Shown piece after piece: positions 54,021 to 64,000 of a stretch of DNA of 64,000 nt. Source of the DNA: Proteles cristata cristata (Eukaryota; Chordata; Mammalia; Carnivora; Hyaenidae); NCBI GenBank assembly GCA_017311185.1, contig JAESUZ010004802.1, positions 62,001-126,000 on the forward strand, read 5' to 3'. The notes below the pieces were generated by a model, which worked only from the letters and a program-made list of their open reading frames with translations, ran no database searches and had not been told where the DNA came from. The translations under genes were made by a program, and so were the position numbers. Positions within the stretch are counted from its first letter, which is position 1. Each line of letters begins with the position of its first letter.

Positions 54021-54719
54021 TAAGGCCTATAAATGGCAATTTCTTGGGGTCTGGGGTTACATCCTGGGCAGCAGACCAGGGGCCTCCCATACAACTGGTC
54101 TCCCTCATGGAAAATTAATACCCAGCAGTGGTCATTCTTGACTTACAACATTAACTCCAGCCCTGGTAGAGTGCAGGAATTAATGACTGATTATGAGATG
54201 GAAACACCTCACCCACATGGGCTTAAGAGAATAAGCACAGAACAGATCATTTCTGAGCAGAGATGGATCTCGATGGGACACCTTGTTTCATGTATGTTGC
54301 TTCCTCAACAAGATTGTATATTGAGGTCTGGAAGTTTTTCATTCTCTCCCAAAGGCCTAGAGGTGTGCTGAGCATATAGTAAGCACTTGGATGATACCCT
54401 TGTAGACTGACAGTCTCTGGTTCTTGCTGCTCCCTGTAGAGACCTCAGTGATAACTTCAGGCTGTGTCTGTGGCAGACACCAAAATGCATCAGAGGATCC
54501 AGAAGATCTGGATCTAGAAAGGTGCAGTTCCACTGCACCTACCCGCACCTACCACCATGGACTTATGCTGTCCATTCTTCTGCCCGTGTGGTGTATTCTT
54601 TTGGGGGGTAGTGTTTCTCCCCAGCAGGCTCCGGCACCCTCAGCTATTCTGCACAGCATCTCCGCTGCTTTAGGGGTCCCAAAGTAAAGCACGAATCCCA
54701 CCCTCTGTTGGTTTCACTC
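54021..54719. other. Unique noncoding DNA
   Basis: No repeat recognised; overlapping frames on both strands without motifs. Confidence 0.4.
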
Positions 54720-55110
54720 TGTAATAGTTCTCATGTCAGCTACCTGAAAATCACTATGGACTCCTCTTTTTCCTTACTCAACTCTGTATCCGCTCCAGCA
54801 ACAAGATCTACCAGTCTCCCTCCTGAGTACATTGTGGATGTGTCCCCTTCTCTCCACCTGCAATCCATTGGGTGGACTGCAGCAAATCCCTCTGCAAGCG
54901 TTGCAGGCGGTAGCCCCAGATCAAATCCATTCTCAGCACATGGACAGAGAGATTGTTGAAGCATGGAAAGCAGGTAATATCACTCCCTGGCTTAAAACGT
55001 TGATAGCTCCCCATTACATTTAGGATATCTCTAAATTACTGCCCCTACCCCAAGTCCAATCCCTGACTTACCCCGTCCCACTCCAACCTCCATACACTTC
55101 AACCAAGGGG
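54720..55110 (+). mobile_element. LINE-2-like region
   Basis: 'atcactatggactcctctttttccttactcaactctgtatccgctcc', 'aatatcactccctggcttaaaacgttgatagctccccattacatttaggatatctctaaattac' follow L2 order in sense. Diverged. Confidence 0.6.
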
Positions 55111-55140
55111 TCATTGGAAAGCTTGCCTTGTCTTTTTTGT

Positions 55141-55666
55141 TTCTTCCCCCCTCCCCTTCTTCCTTCCTTTCCTCCCTCCCTCCCTTCCTTCCTCCCTTCC
55201 ATCTTCCTTCCTTCCTTCCTCCCTCCCTTCCTCCCTCCCTCCCTCCCTTCCTCCCTCCTCCCTCCCTCCCTCCCTCCCTCCCTCCCTCCTTCCTTCCTTC
55301 CCTCCCTCCCTTCCTTCTTCCCTCCCTTCCTCCCTTCCTTCCTTCCTTCTCTCTCCCTCCCTCCCTCCCTCCCTCCCTCCTTCCTTCCTTCCTTCCTTTT
55401 CCTTCCTTCCCTTCCTTCCTTCCTTCCTTCCTTCCTTCCTTCCTTCCTTCCTTTCCTTCCTTCCTTCCATCTTCCTTCCTTCCTTCCTTCCTTCCATCTT
55501 TCTTCCTTCCTTCCTTCCTTCCTTCCTTCCTTCCTTCCTCCCTTCCTTCCTTCCTTCCTCCTTTTCCTCCTTCCTCCCTCCCTCCCTCCCTCCCTTCCTT
55601 CCTTCCTTCCTTCCTTCCTTCCTTCCTTCCTTCCTCTTTCTTTCTCTCTCTCCCTCCCTTCCTCTC
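55141..55666. repeat. Long (TTCC/CCCT)n polypyrimidine tract
   Basis: About 525 bases of almost pure C and T on the plus strand, mixing TTCC, CCTC and CCCTT units, with a few interruptions such as CCATCTTCC repeated at about 55199, 55467 and 55494. Open frames of about 180-220 codons on both strands are translations of the repeat. It lies exactly at the 3' end of an antisense L1 fragment, so it probably grew from that element's tail. Confidence 0.98.
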
Positions 55667-55835
55667 ACTTTTTAATTGAGGTAACACTTAACAGGAGATC
55701 TATCCTCTTAACAAACCTTTAGGCCCATTATACCATATTGTTGACTATGGGCACAAGGCTTTATGGCAGACCTCTAGAACTCACCCATCTTTCATAAACT
55801 GAAACTTTATACCTATTCTTGTCTCATGATTTTCA
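55667..55835 (-). mobile_element. LINE-1 3' UTR fragment, antisense
   Basis: 'tttttaattgaggtaacacttaacaggagatctatcctcttaac', 'tgttgactatgggcac', 'cctctagaactcacccatctttcataaactgaaactttatacc' is an L1M-type 3' UTR in reverse. Confidence 0.72.
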
Positions 55836-55931
55836 CCCATGCAGCTTCTCTTTCTACAATAGTTTTCTCTTCAGTCTTACCCTGGTGATCCTTACACATT
55901 CTTTAGGTCTTGGTTTATGTGGCATTTCTTT

Positions 55932-56145
55932 TTTCCTGTTTCTTGAGGGAGAGAGAGAGAGAGAGAGAGAGAATGTGCAAGTAGGGGAGGGACAGAGAGG
56001 GAGAGAAGGAGAGAGAATCCCAAGCAGGCTCCACACCATCAGCACAGAGCCCAATGTGGGGCTCGAACTCACCAACCATGAGGTCATTACCTAACCTGAA
56101 ACCAGGAGTCAGAGGCTTAACTGACTGAGCCACCCGGGCACCCCA
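55932..56145 (-). mobile_element. CAN SINE (SINEC), antisense, older type
   Basis: Begins with a GA array, ends CTGAGCCACCCGGGCACCCCA. A 10-bp target-site duplication GCATTTCTTT at 55922-55931 and 56146-56155. Confidence 0.93.
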
Positions 56146-56159
56146 GCATTTCTTTAGAA

Positions 56160-56580
56160 AGCCTTTCATTGACCTCTGCCCACCTGATCCCCTGGCTTGT
56201 CCTTCATGGCTTTGACCACAAGATGTGAGATATATTCATTTCCATTTTTTACTTTCTGCTTCTCCTACTAGGCTCTAAGCCACATGAAAGCCTGCTTTGT
56301 TCACCTTAGCACTGTGCTCACCACATGGCAAACATTTAATACATATTTGTTTTGGGTTTTTTTTTTTAAGTGTAATTACATTGAGAGAGAGGGAGCATGA
56401 ATGGGGGAGGGGAAGAGAAAGAGAATCAGAAGCAGACTCTGCACTGTCAGTGTGGAGCCTGATGTGGGGCTTGATATCATGAACTGTGAGGTCATGACCT
56501 GAGCTGAAATCAAGAGTCTACTGCTTAACTAACTGAGGCACTCAGGCACTGCAATACATATTTGTTGAATGAATCATTCT
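56160..56580 (+). mobile_element. LINE-2 3' terminus, split by a SINE
   Basis: 'ctttcattgacctctgcccacctgatccc', 'ctcctactaggctctaagccacatgaaagcctgctttgttcaccttagcactgtgctcaccacatggcaaacatttaatacatatttg' and, after the SINE, 'tgttgaatgaatcattctttcaa'. This is the L2 3' end. Confidence 0.88.
56352..56552 (-). mobile_element. CAN SINE (SINEC), antisense, older type
   Basis: Inserted into the L2 tail. Perfect 14-bp target-site duplication AATACATATTTGTT at 56338-56351 and 56553-56566. Confidence 0.95.
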
Positions 56581-56582
56581 TT

Positions 56583-57141
56583 CAATCAATAACTCATGAA
56601 TCCCATGCCTGAATGTATTTGTGCCTTCTGCCTCTGGTGGTTTTTTTTCTTAGCAAAGTATATGCACAGCCACCTCTATTATTCCCACACCTACCTGTGT
56701 TCTTTTCCATGTCCCTGATGAGCCATCTCTCTAAAAACAAGATAAATTCTAATAAATGTTTCTCTAGAGGGTAGTGTGCAAAATAAAACCGTGGTGAGGG
56801 GAAAGAGCACAGGCTGGGAGAATGAAGCCACCACTTACCGGCTTGATAAACTCGTTTTCTCTCTCAGAGCCCTGTTTTGCCCACTTATCAGTAAAAATAT
56901 TCTCATTTTTAATCAATCCATTCTTTCATTCATTCTTGAAAAAGCTATTGAGTGCACATGATTTAAAAAGGAACAAAGGTGTTATGGAGCATAAAAAGCA
57001 AATCCGCCTCCCAGAATAAATAGTAGCCTCACATCAAGAGTGGTGAGCTGGCAGAAAATTAGGGTCTTTTGAATACTTATTAAATTTTCACAAGTAATGT
57101 AAATTTATTATAGAAAATATAGGTATGTAAACTGCCTAGTG
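56583..57141. other. Unique noncoding DNA
   Basis: Nothing recognised. Confidence 0.4.
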
Positions 57142-57345
57142 GGGCACCTGGGTGGCTCAGTCAGTTAAGTATGTGACTCTTGACATTGGCTCGGGTCATG
57201 ATCTCACGGTTTGTAGGATCTGGGATCAAGCCCTACATTGGGCTCCATGCTGCCAGCATGGAGCCTGCTTGGGACTCTCTCTTGGCTCCTCCCCCACTTC
57301 TGTCCACTCTCTCTCTCAAAATAAATAAATCAACTTTAACAAAAC
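57142..57345 (+). mobile_element. CAN SINE (SINEC), sense, older type
   Basis: GGGGCACCTGGGTGGCTCAGTCAG head, 'gatctgggatcaagccctacattgggctccatgctgcc', CT block and A-rich tail. A short diverged target-site duplication is possible (AAACTGCCTAG before, AAACACCTAG after). Confidence 0.93.
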
Positions 57346-57429
57346 ACCTAGAGAATGCCACTATTAAAATTTTCATGTATAGTTTTCAAGAATTTTTAGT
57401 ATGTTTTTATTTTACAGAAAAGGTTTCTA

Positions 57430-57535
57430 AAATATTTATTGAGCATATATAATATACCAAATCCTGCAGTAGCTGGTTTCATACACATGATCTCACTTAA
57501 TCCTCATTAAATACTGCGAAGACAGCTTACCGCTG
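57430..57535 (-). mobile_element. MIR SINE fragment, antisense
   Basis: 'atttattgagcatatataatataccaaatcctgcagtagctgg', 'cacatgatctcacttaatcctcattaaatactgcgaag'. Reverse MIR 3' part. Confidence 0.7.
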
Positions 57536-57738
57536 CCCAATCCTGTGTTATGGATGGAGTGAACCCCAGCCTGGGGACATTCTCATCTAAGGATAGCAAG
57601 GGGCTGCGCCATGATCTGCACAGCTGTGCTCCATTTCAGATCCACCAGTTTCCCACGCTGCTCCATCGTCCTGTCCTGGGATCCTTCTGGCCCCAGCTGG
57701 GTCCTAACGCTGCTCTTTTCCTAAATTGTGAGCAGCCA

Positions 57739-57960
57739 GGGGCACCTGGGTGGCTTAGTCAGTTAAGCGTCCGACTTTCGCTTAGGTCATGATCTCGCGG
57801 TTTGTGGGTTCGAGCCCCGCGTCGGGCTCTGTGCTGACTGCCAGCTCAGAGCCTGGAGCCTGTTTCAGTCTGTGACTCTCTCTCCCTCTGACCTTCCCCT
57901 GCTCACGCTGTCTCTATCTCTCTCTCTCTTCCAAAAATAAATAAAACATTAAAAAAAAAA
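57739..57960 (+). mobile_element. CAN SINE, young felid type, sense
   Basis: Young type with 'ctttcgcttaggtcatgatctcgcgg' and CTGACTGCCAGCTCAGAGCC. Perfect 17-bp target-site duplication TAAATTGTGAGCAGCCA at 57722-57738 and 57961-57977. Confidence 0.98.
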
Positions 57961-57977
57961 TAAATTGTGAGCAGCCA

Positions 57978-58189
57978 AGAAAGTGGAAGGAATCACCTGG
58001 GGGAGTGATGTTCCCTTCCATTTTGGTCTATGTGTGTGTTGTGCTGGGTTCAGGGAACAAAGTGTAGAAATGGTGTCTCATTTGGGTGGGACCACCTCCT
58101 ATTCTGGTTGAGGGTACACAGTGCTTAATCACTTCCCTGGGGTCAGGACTTGGGCACTTAGCACAGTAGCCAAGCTCACACCCCAGGCT
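57978..58189. other. Unique noncoding DNA
   Basis: Nothing recognised. Confidence 0.4.
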
Positions 58190-58680
58190 GTACATTAAGA
58201 TTTAATGGGCCTTCTTTATTTACACCTAAATGAGCTTTTTAATGGTTTAATTAGCAAAATATATCAGTTTGCTTCTTTAAACCTTGCCTCTCCAAGGTAG
58301 CACTTTTTAGCCACTGTTTAATAAAAGATGAAAACCTTCATTTCTCCCACCTAAGAAAGACTGTAGCTGCTTCCATCTTATTCAGTCAGTTTTGGGGGTG
58401 CCTTGGAGAAGTCAAAATCAGAAAGTCAATCAATGATGATGTTACCAACCTGGCCAATGAGAGCACTGGTATCTGGGATTTTTTGCTATCAGCTTCTCCA
58501 TGCTCCTTTGAGTCCAAATCAAATGCTAAAATGAAAGCCTTACAGATGAAACCACAGTTCATGAAGGGCTTTTTCTGTAATTTGGAAAATCCTGTAGAAA
58601 TTCAGACAGAGGATAAGCGCAGAGAGGATTAGCCTTGCCATTCAGAACTGCCTGTGAGTGCCCCCTACTCAGGCGCTTCA
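58190..58680. other. Candidate conserved noncoding element
   Basis: Repeat-free block with 'cattaagatttaatggg', 'gctttttaatggtttaattagcaaaatatatcag' (homeodomain-like TTAATTAG), 'gtcaatcaatgatgatgtt' and 'aaatcaaatgctaaaatg'. Near its end, GAGTGCCCCCTACTCAGGC (58656-58674) resembles half of a CTCF site. No coding frame. Inference from composition. Confidence 0.35.
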
Positions 58681-59634
58681 AGCAACTGCTCTGTGCAGTG
58701 TTCCTGAAATGTCTTTTTACTTTTTGAACATATCCAGAATTTTGGGGAAGTTTTGCTTTTAATGACTCTCAGCAATGTAATACGTTATTCCTGTGTTGCA
58801 ACATTGCAAAAACAAAATTCCACAGTTTAAGTCTAAGACAAAAAGTTCCCACAGTTCTATTACCTAATCAAATCAATGCTTTTCTTTCTTATTTATGACC
58901 TTTGTCCACATGGCTACTTAATTTGTAAACATTTGCAGTGGTGTTGTAGATCATTCTTTACATCTTGTATTTTTACTTATGTTAAATTCTTCCAGTTTAT
59001 AATGAACCTTTTTTTTCTTTCTTTCTTATACCTTCATCTCTTACCTCCTTTCCCCAAGCCTCCCTCCCCTCATCAGGGAGGTAATCAATGCTAACTTCCC
59101 AGTCTGTGCTTCCAGGTTTTACTCCAAGCCTGGATAGATAATTACAGACATATATAGTCTTAGGTGAGTTTTCTTTTTTGCATTTTTCCCCCAAGTGGGA
59201 CTTTACCATCCAGATTTCTCTGCAGTTTGTTTTTCCCTCCACTTAATACATTGTGGACAATAGCTATGGTTGTAATGTTAGTGTTTAATTGTTTGTCTTT
59301 TTTACACTTAAACTGTCACTCTGCCTGGAGTTTCTTGTGGCAAATAGTGTCAGATGAAAGTCTCACTTTGCTTTCCTCCAGGCATATAGTCATTCATGCC
59401 AGCTGCCTTTATTTAACCAGAACACACCAATCATTCCCTCAGCTGCCGAAACCTGCTTGGGTATTTCTAAGTGCTTCAGTGAGACCCTGTGAAGTCAGGA
59501 GAGTGCTCCCCAGTTTGTGGTCTCATTAGCCTCTGGCGTCCCAAATCATCTTAGGGCATCTGGCCTGGTACGGGCGTCTTGCAGATGACCCCACCAAAGC
59601 AGAGAAGTCAACAAAGCAGAGAGCTCAAAGTGGT
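58681..59634. other. Mostly unassigned DNA
   Basis: About 59040-59290 ('ggaggtaatcaatgctaacttcccagtctgtgcttccagg', 'ctgcagtttgtttttccctccacttaatacattgtggacaatagc') resembles a common old mammalian repeat, possibly L1-derived, that I cannot name. The rest is unique. Confidence 0.35.
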
Positions 59635-59860
59635 GTCATAGGGAAGAACCCTGGGCTTGGAGTCAGCAACACCTGGCCATAAATTCCAGTGCTGATGCCT
59701 CTTAGCTCTGGGACTTTGGGCAAATTACTTAAGCTCCTGGAGACCCAATTTTCTCACCTGAGAAATGAAAATTCTGATACTTACCCTGTATGAGGACTGG
59801 TGGAGACATCTATACAATGTCTGATACATAGTCAGCTCTCCATAAATGACCATAATTTTT
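59635..59860 (+). mobile_element. Near-complete MIR SINE
   Basis: 'aaccctgggcttggagtcagcaacacctggccataaattccagtgctgatgcctcttagctctgggactttgggcaaattacttaag', 'aattttctcacctgagaaatgaaaattctgatacttaccctg', 'ctgatacatagtcagctctccataaatg'. Clear MIR. Confidence 0.93.
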
Positions 59861-60431
59861 AAAACAGCCCCAGGACATACACCAGTTTGGTTTTTAGTCT
59901 AGTTCTCTTTCCATTGGACCAATGTTCCCCAAAATGTCATACAAGTGATTCCAGGAGGCACAAAGATGGGTATTTTTATCTTCATGCAATTTATTTAATG
60001 CGGTTGCTTGACAGTGACCTTCTATTGGTGGGGAATGATACTGTTTTCTCATTTATAGGGGCATTATAAAGTTCATTCTCAAAAACAAATGCACTTAGGG
60101 TCAAAAGTTTGTTGATTTACAAAAATTACTAAGTACATAATAATAGAGGTGGTATAGGAATATGGCAAATATTGTACAGATGGCTTGTAAATAGCTGATT
60201 TTTTTGTGTGCAGTACTTCTTCATACCATTTCTCCTGTGTGATCGGGAAGTGCCTTCTCTGGAGTGGGAGGTCCAGCCTCAGCTGTAGGTAAGCACATCA
60301 GCACCTCCTGTCTGCTGCTTCTCCAAGGGGTCCACCCTTGTTCATCCTCACAAAATAACAAATCTCCAATGGGTTTTATTCTCACAGTTAAAATGGGATG
60401 CAAAGAGTTCTCAGCTCCACTAGCTCTTGCT
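59861..60431. other. Unique noncoding DNA
   Basis: Nothing recognised. Confidence 0.4.
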
Positions 60432-60502
60432 CTGTGTGTGTGTGTGTGTGTGTGTGTGCGTGCGCGTGTATGCATATGCGTGTGTTTGTATGTGTGTGTG
60501 CG
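60432..60502. repeat. (TG)n repeat with CG and CA interruptions
   Basis: About 13 clean TG units, then TGCGTGCGCGTGTATGCATATGCG-type alternating steps. Confidence 0.95.
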
Positions 60503-61427
60503 TCCTGAATAAGGCAGAGGCTAGCCTCTTGCCCAACTTTGTAGAGAGCTTGGCACACAGTTGTTCTCAGTCTATCAGTTGAAGGGTTCTTCCCTTCAAG
60601 TGTATTTTGGTTGTTTTGGGGAAAACTTAGTGGTTTACAGACTTCTGTACATGTTTATAGAGTACTTATGATGGGCACAATAGAAATGTGGCATGCACGC
60701 TTTTGCCTTCCCTCCATCACTACCCCATAGCCATGGCAGACATCACAAATTGATGACAGAAGTTTTTCTGACTGGGGCAGCCTCGGAACACCTCTTTGAA
60801 TTAGTGGAGCTGACATGTGAGATGAAACCTTTTGGCCATCCCTGACCTACAGCGTGTGAGAGCAAGGATGTGGGGACCACAGCATAGATTTTGACTTTGC
60901 CTTAATGTCTAGGACAGTGTCTTGCATGGCCTTCCCCTTCTCACATGATGCTGTGCTGGAGGGGTGTATTCAGTCTGGGACAGGAGGGCTTCTTGGAGAG
61001 GCAGCAGAGATACAAACCCGCCTGCCAGCCTGTTGGCTTTCTTCCTGTTCATCACTCCATGGGAGTCCAAGAGTGTCTCTGCCAGAGTGTGGTCACAACA
61101 GGGGAAGAGGTCTGTCCGTCTCATTTGCTAGGACATTGCCCCTACTCCGCAGGGTGTAAGCTGTAAGTGCTGTGTCAGCAAAACCTGCCAGACTGTTAAT
61201 CTTCAGATAACAAATGGCAAATGGTGAAGTGTGAGCTCAAGAGCACTTGAAAACCTCTTAGTGACAGTTGTGAGGTAGTGTGAAAATTTACCTACTCTGG
61301 GGTGGCAATAAGGTGGGGAGGAATCAGCATTCATGGGAGAAGCCCCAGTTCTATTCAATTTTGTTTAGTTCAAGAGACATTCGCTCAGCATGGGTGGTGC
61401 CAAATCTTGTCCAGGGCACTGGGGGAA
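60503..61427. other. Unique noncoding DNA
   Basis: No repeat recognised; overlapping frames at 60905-61166 on both strands are mutually exclusive and motif-free. Confidence 0.4.
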
Positions 61428-61572
61428 CCATTCATTCATTCTATAAAACTCTACACTAAGCACCTACTGTGTGCCAAATACTGTATTAGTCACTTGTGAT
61501 ACAGAAGGACAGAGGTGCCAAGACCCAGCATATATGGGCTTATATTCTGTTGGTAAAGAAATATGAATATAT
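61428..61572 (-). mobile_element. LINE-2 3' end, antisense
   Basis: 'attcattcattctataaaactctacactaagcacctactgtgtgccaaatactgtattagtcacttgtgatacagaagg', 'atgggcttatattctgttgg'. Reverse L2 terminus. Confidence 0.82.
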
Positions 61573-61589
61573 ATTGCAGCAGGCCAGAT

Positions 61590-61950
61590 AGGTGAGGTTA
61601 TTTCCCAACAACAAACCAAAGATCTCAGTGACTTAACATGACAGAAGTTTATTTCTCGCTCACTCAAGTTTCCTGCAGGTCCAGGTGACTCTTGAGGACA
61701 GCTGTCCCCAGGTATTGGCTGCTCTGATATTGTGGCATTTCCATGTCAACACAGACTCCCTGGTGGCCACGACAGAGGAAGAGAGAGCAGAGAGAATTGG
61801 GCTCAACCTCTTACCTGCTGTCACTCGGAAGTGACATGTGTCACTTCCACTTATGTTTTCTTGGCAAAAGTAAGTCGCATAAACACTCCTAACCATCAGA
61901 AGCTGGAAAACCCGATCTCCCTGTGTTTCATGATGATGGGGGACCAAAAA
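61590..61950 (-). mobile_element. LTR-like old repeat, family not named
   Basis: 'aacaacaaaccaaagatctcagtgacttaacatgacagaagtttatttctcgctcactc', 'cggaagtgacatgtgtcacttccacttatg', 'gcaaaagtaagtcgcataaac' follow a common mammalian repeat pattern. Strand is a guess from the TTTATTTCTC (reverse AATAAA) position. Confidence 0.5.
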
Positions 61951-62040
61951 TACTGGTGAGCAGCAGTGACATCTACACTAATGTGTATTTACAGGCTGAG
62001 GTGAACCTATAAAGGAAAAGAACAGAATTCTGTGATCTAG

Positions 62041-62431
62041 TGTGTATTAGTCAGTTCAGGCTGCCACAACAGGATGCCAAAAGCTGAGTGGCTCTGATCA
62101 AACACATTTTTCTCACAGTTCTTGAGGCTCGAAGTCCAAGATCAAGGAGTTGGAAGGCTTGATTTCTTCTAAGGTTTCTCTCCATGACTAGCTTCTTACT
62201 GTTTTTTCACATGATTTGTTTTTGGTTTTTATTTTCTTCTCTGCACATGCATCTCTGGTGTTTCTTGTTTTTTAAGGGCACCAGATTGGATTAGGGGCCA
62301 CTCTAAAGGCCTCATTTTAATTTAGCCACCTCTTTAAAGGCCCTGTCTTCAAATACAGCCACATTCTGAGGTACTGGGGATCAGGGCTTCCACATACACA
62401 ATTTGAGGAGACACAATTCAGCATATTACAT
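62041..62431 (-). mobile_element. MLT1-type MaLR LTR, antisense
   Basis: 'tgtgtattagtcagttcaggctgccacaacaggatgcc', 'cacagttcttgaggctcgaagtccaagatcaagg', 'gcaccagattggattaggggccactctaaaggcctcattttaatttagccacctc', 'ggagacacaattcagcatattac'. Confidence 0.87.
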
Positions 62432-62597
62432 AGTGTTACCAAGGAACTGAATCTTGATGAAAAGCTTGGCAAAGTGAGGTATGATGGAGGATGAGCAGGA
62501 GTTGGTGAAATGAAGAGTGGGGAAAGTGTAATCAGGGAAAAGGAACAGTAAGTGCAAAGGTTCTGTGGCCTGGAGCCTATGCTAGGAGACCTCACAT
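62432..62597 (-). mobile_element. LINE-2-like, antisense, left part
   Basis: 'gtgtaatcagggaaaaggaacagtaagtgcaaaggttctgtggcctggagcctatgctagg' is reverse L2. It is cut by the L1 at 62598. Bases 62582-62597 are the left target-site copy. Confidence 0.7.
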
Positions 62598-63731
62598 CCT
62601 TTTTTTACCCCCCCCTTTTTATTTTTTATTTATTTTTATTTCATTTTTAATAGTTAATTGTCAAGTTGGTTTCCATATAACACCCAGTGTTCATCCCCAC
62701 AAGTGCCCTCCTCCATGCCCAATACCTCCCTTCCTCTCCTCCCCTCCCCATCACTCCTCAGTTTGTTCTCAGCATTCAAGAGTCTCTCATGGTTTGCCTC
62801 CTTCCCTCTCCCCCTTTATTTCCCTCCTTCTTCTCCCCCACGGTCCTCTGTTAAGTTCCTCCTAATCCTCCTATATGTGCAAACATGCCAGCTGTCCTTC
62901 TCTGCCTGACTTATTTCGCTCAGTATAAGACCCTCAAGGTCCATCCATGTTGCTACACAGGCCAGATGTCATTCTTTCTCATTGCCATGTAGTATTCCAT
63001 TGTATAGATAAGCCACATCTTCTTGATCCATTTGTCAGGTGACGGACACTTAGGCTCTTTCCATGTTTTCGCTATTGTTGAGAGTGCTGCTATGAACATT
63101 GGGGTACATGTGCCCCTATGCATCAATACTCCTGTATCCCTTGGGTAAATTCCTAGCAGTGCTATTGCTAGGTCATAGGGGAGTTCTATTGTTAATTTTT
63201 TGAGGAATGTCCACACTGTTTTCTAGAGGGGCTGCACCAGTTTACAATCCTACCAACAGTGTAGGAGGGTGCCCATTTCTCCACATCCTCGCGAGCATCT
63301 AGAGCCCTCTGATTTGCTCATTTTAGCCACTCTGACTGGTGTGAGGTGGTATGTTAGTGTGGTTTTGATTTGTATTTCCCTGAGCATTGTTTCATGTGTC
63401 TGTTGGCCATCTGGATGTCCTCTTTGGAGAAGTGTCTGTTCATATCTTCTGCCCATTTCTTCATTGGATTGTTTGTTTTTCGGGTGTGGAGTTTGGTGAG
63501 TTCCTTATAGATTTTGGATACTAGCCCTTAATCTGACATGTCATTTGCAACTATCTTTTCCCATTCTGTTGGTTTCCTATTAATTTTATGGATTGTTTCC
63601 TTTGCCATGCAGAAGCTTTTAATCTTGATGAGGTCCCAATAGTTCAATTTTGCTCTTGATTTCCTTGCTTTTGGGGATGTGTCAAGTAAGAAATTGCTGC
63701 GGTTGAGGTCAAGGAGGTTGTTTCCTGCTTT
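62598..63731 (-). mobile_element. LINE-1 insertion, antisense, young carnivore type, 5'-truncated
   Basis: Starts with a T/C-rich end, then reverse 3' UTR ('gttaattgtcaagttggtttccatataacacccagtgttcatcccc') and ORF2 C-terminal coding up to about the middle of the C-terminal domain. The target-site duplication is perfect over 16 bp: CTAGGAGACCTCACAT at 62582-62597 and 63732-63747. About 1.13 kb. Confidence 0.96.
62953..63456 (-). pseudogene. L1 ORF2 C-terminal remnant in two frames
   Basis: Two pieces of the same ORF2 C-terminus: 63250-63456 ([18 protein letters not shown], then [13 protein letters not shown]) and 62953-63216 (ELPYDLAIALLGIYP, then SIAALSTIAK-like and WIKKMWLIYTMEYY). A frame disruption lies between 63216 and 63250. 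No RT or endonuclease domain is present, so it is inactive. Confidence 0.88.
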
Positions 63732-64000
63732 CTAGGAGACCTCACATTCTAAAGGGGAAGATAACCCTAGGACAAGACTGTCTTACTCCCTGGGTGTGAG
63801 AGTATGGGGTGGAGAGGATGGTGCTGAAGGTCAGGCAGCAACTTGGGTTGGTAGAGAAGGTGCTTGAGCTGGACCTTGATGAAAAAGTGAGCATTGCTTG
63901 GTGAGGCAGCTGAAGTAAAACCTTCCCTGCCAGAGGGATTATCAACAAGGGAGGAATGGCCTGAAAAGTTTTAATCTCCACAGCAGGTGGGGGGTGTCCT
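63732..64000 (-). mobile_element. LINE-2-like, antisense, right part
   Basis: Opens with the right target-site copy, then 'cattctaaaggggaagataaccctagg', 'gagctggaccttgatgaaaaagtgagcattgc' resembles reverse L2 continuing from 62597. It runs off the window end. Confidence 0.45.

Noticed and set aside
55031..55722. The longest open frames in the window (about 180-218 codons, both strands)
   Set aside because: They translate the TTCC/GGAA tract into Pro/Ser/Leu- or Lys/Gly/Arg/Glu-rich repeats and exist in several frames at once. No real protein is indicated.
1..64000. An undescribed multi-gene system such as a defence or biosynthetic cluster
   Set aside because: The window has no coding genes in operon-like order. 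Its content is mammalian repeats and noncoding DNA.

Overview
This window reads as ordinary mammalian nuclear DNA from a carnivore, almost certainly a cat-family (felid) species. The main evidence is 19 copies of the tRNA-Lys-derived carnivore SINE (CAN/SINEC type). Seven of them are of one young, closely similar type, with the head GGCGCCTGGGTGGCTTAGTCGG and an internal CTGACTGCCAGCTCAGAGCC, which I associate with felid genomes. Carnivore-type LINE-1 3' ends, ancient mammalian MIR and L2 copies, MaLR LTRs and many dinucleotide and tetranucleotide microsatellites fit this. I see no CpG island, no convincing protein-coding exon, no RNA gene and no prokaryotic or phage feature. The longest open frames are simple-repeat translations or decayed LINE-1 ORF2 pieces. 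The DNA is probably intergenic or lies inside a large intron.

Layout. 1-8.4 kb: SINEs, an L1 3' end, L2 and MIR relics, plus one candidate regulatory block near 4.4 kb. 8.4-14.5 kb: a long, old, antisense L1 with 3' UTR, decayed ORF2 and 5'-UTR-like sequence. 14.5-24.6 kb: mostly unique DNA with MLT1, MIR and L2 relics and two candidate conserved noncoding blocks (17.6-18.0 and 22.4-22.65 kb). 24.6-34 kb: a long antisense L2, SINEs, a short near-perfect palindrome at 27.3 kb, two inverted MLT1 LTRs, microsatellites, and a short antisense L1 with clear target-site duplications. 34-42 kb: unique DNA, a very young SINE with a 20-bp perfect duplication, a candidate regulatory block (38.0-38.6 kb), and a Tigger-like DNA transposon nested in an older repeat. 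42-51 kb: a nest of at least three antisense L1s that splits a MaLR internal sequence. 51-64 kb: L2, SINEs, a roughly 525-bp polypyrimidine tract, a further candidate regulatory block (58.2-58.7 kb), and a 1.1-kb truncated L1 with a 16-bp perfect target-site duplication.

No genes work together here. The information in the window is evolutionary: retroposon nesting order, insertion scars, tail-seeded microsatellites, inverted repeats, and a few repeat-free AT-rich blocks that could be enhancers. All family names were assigned by recognising consensus sequences by eye, so boundaries are approximate unless target-site duplications are given.
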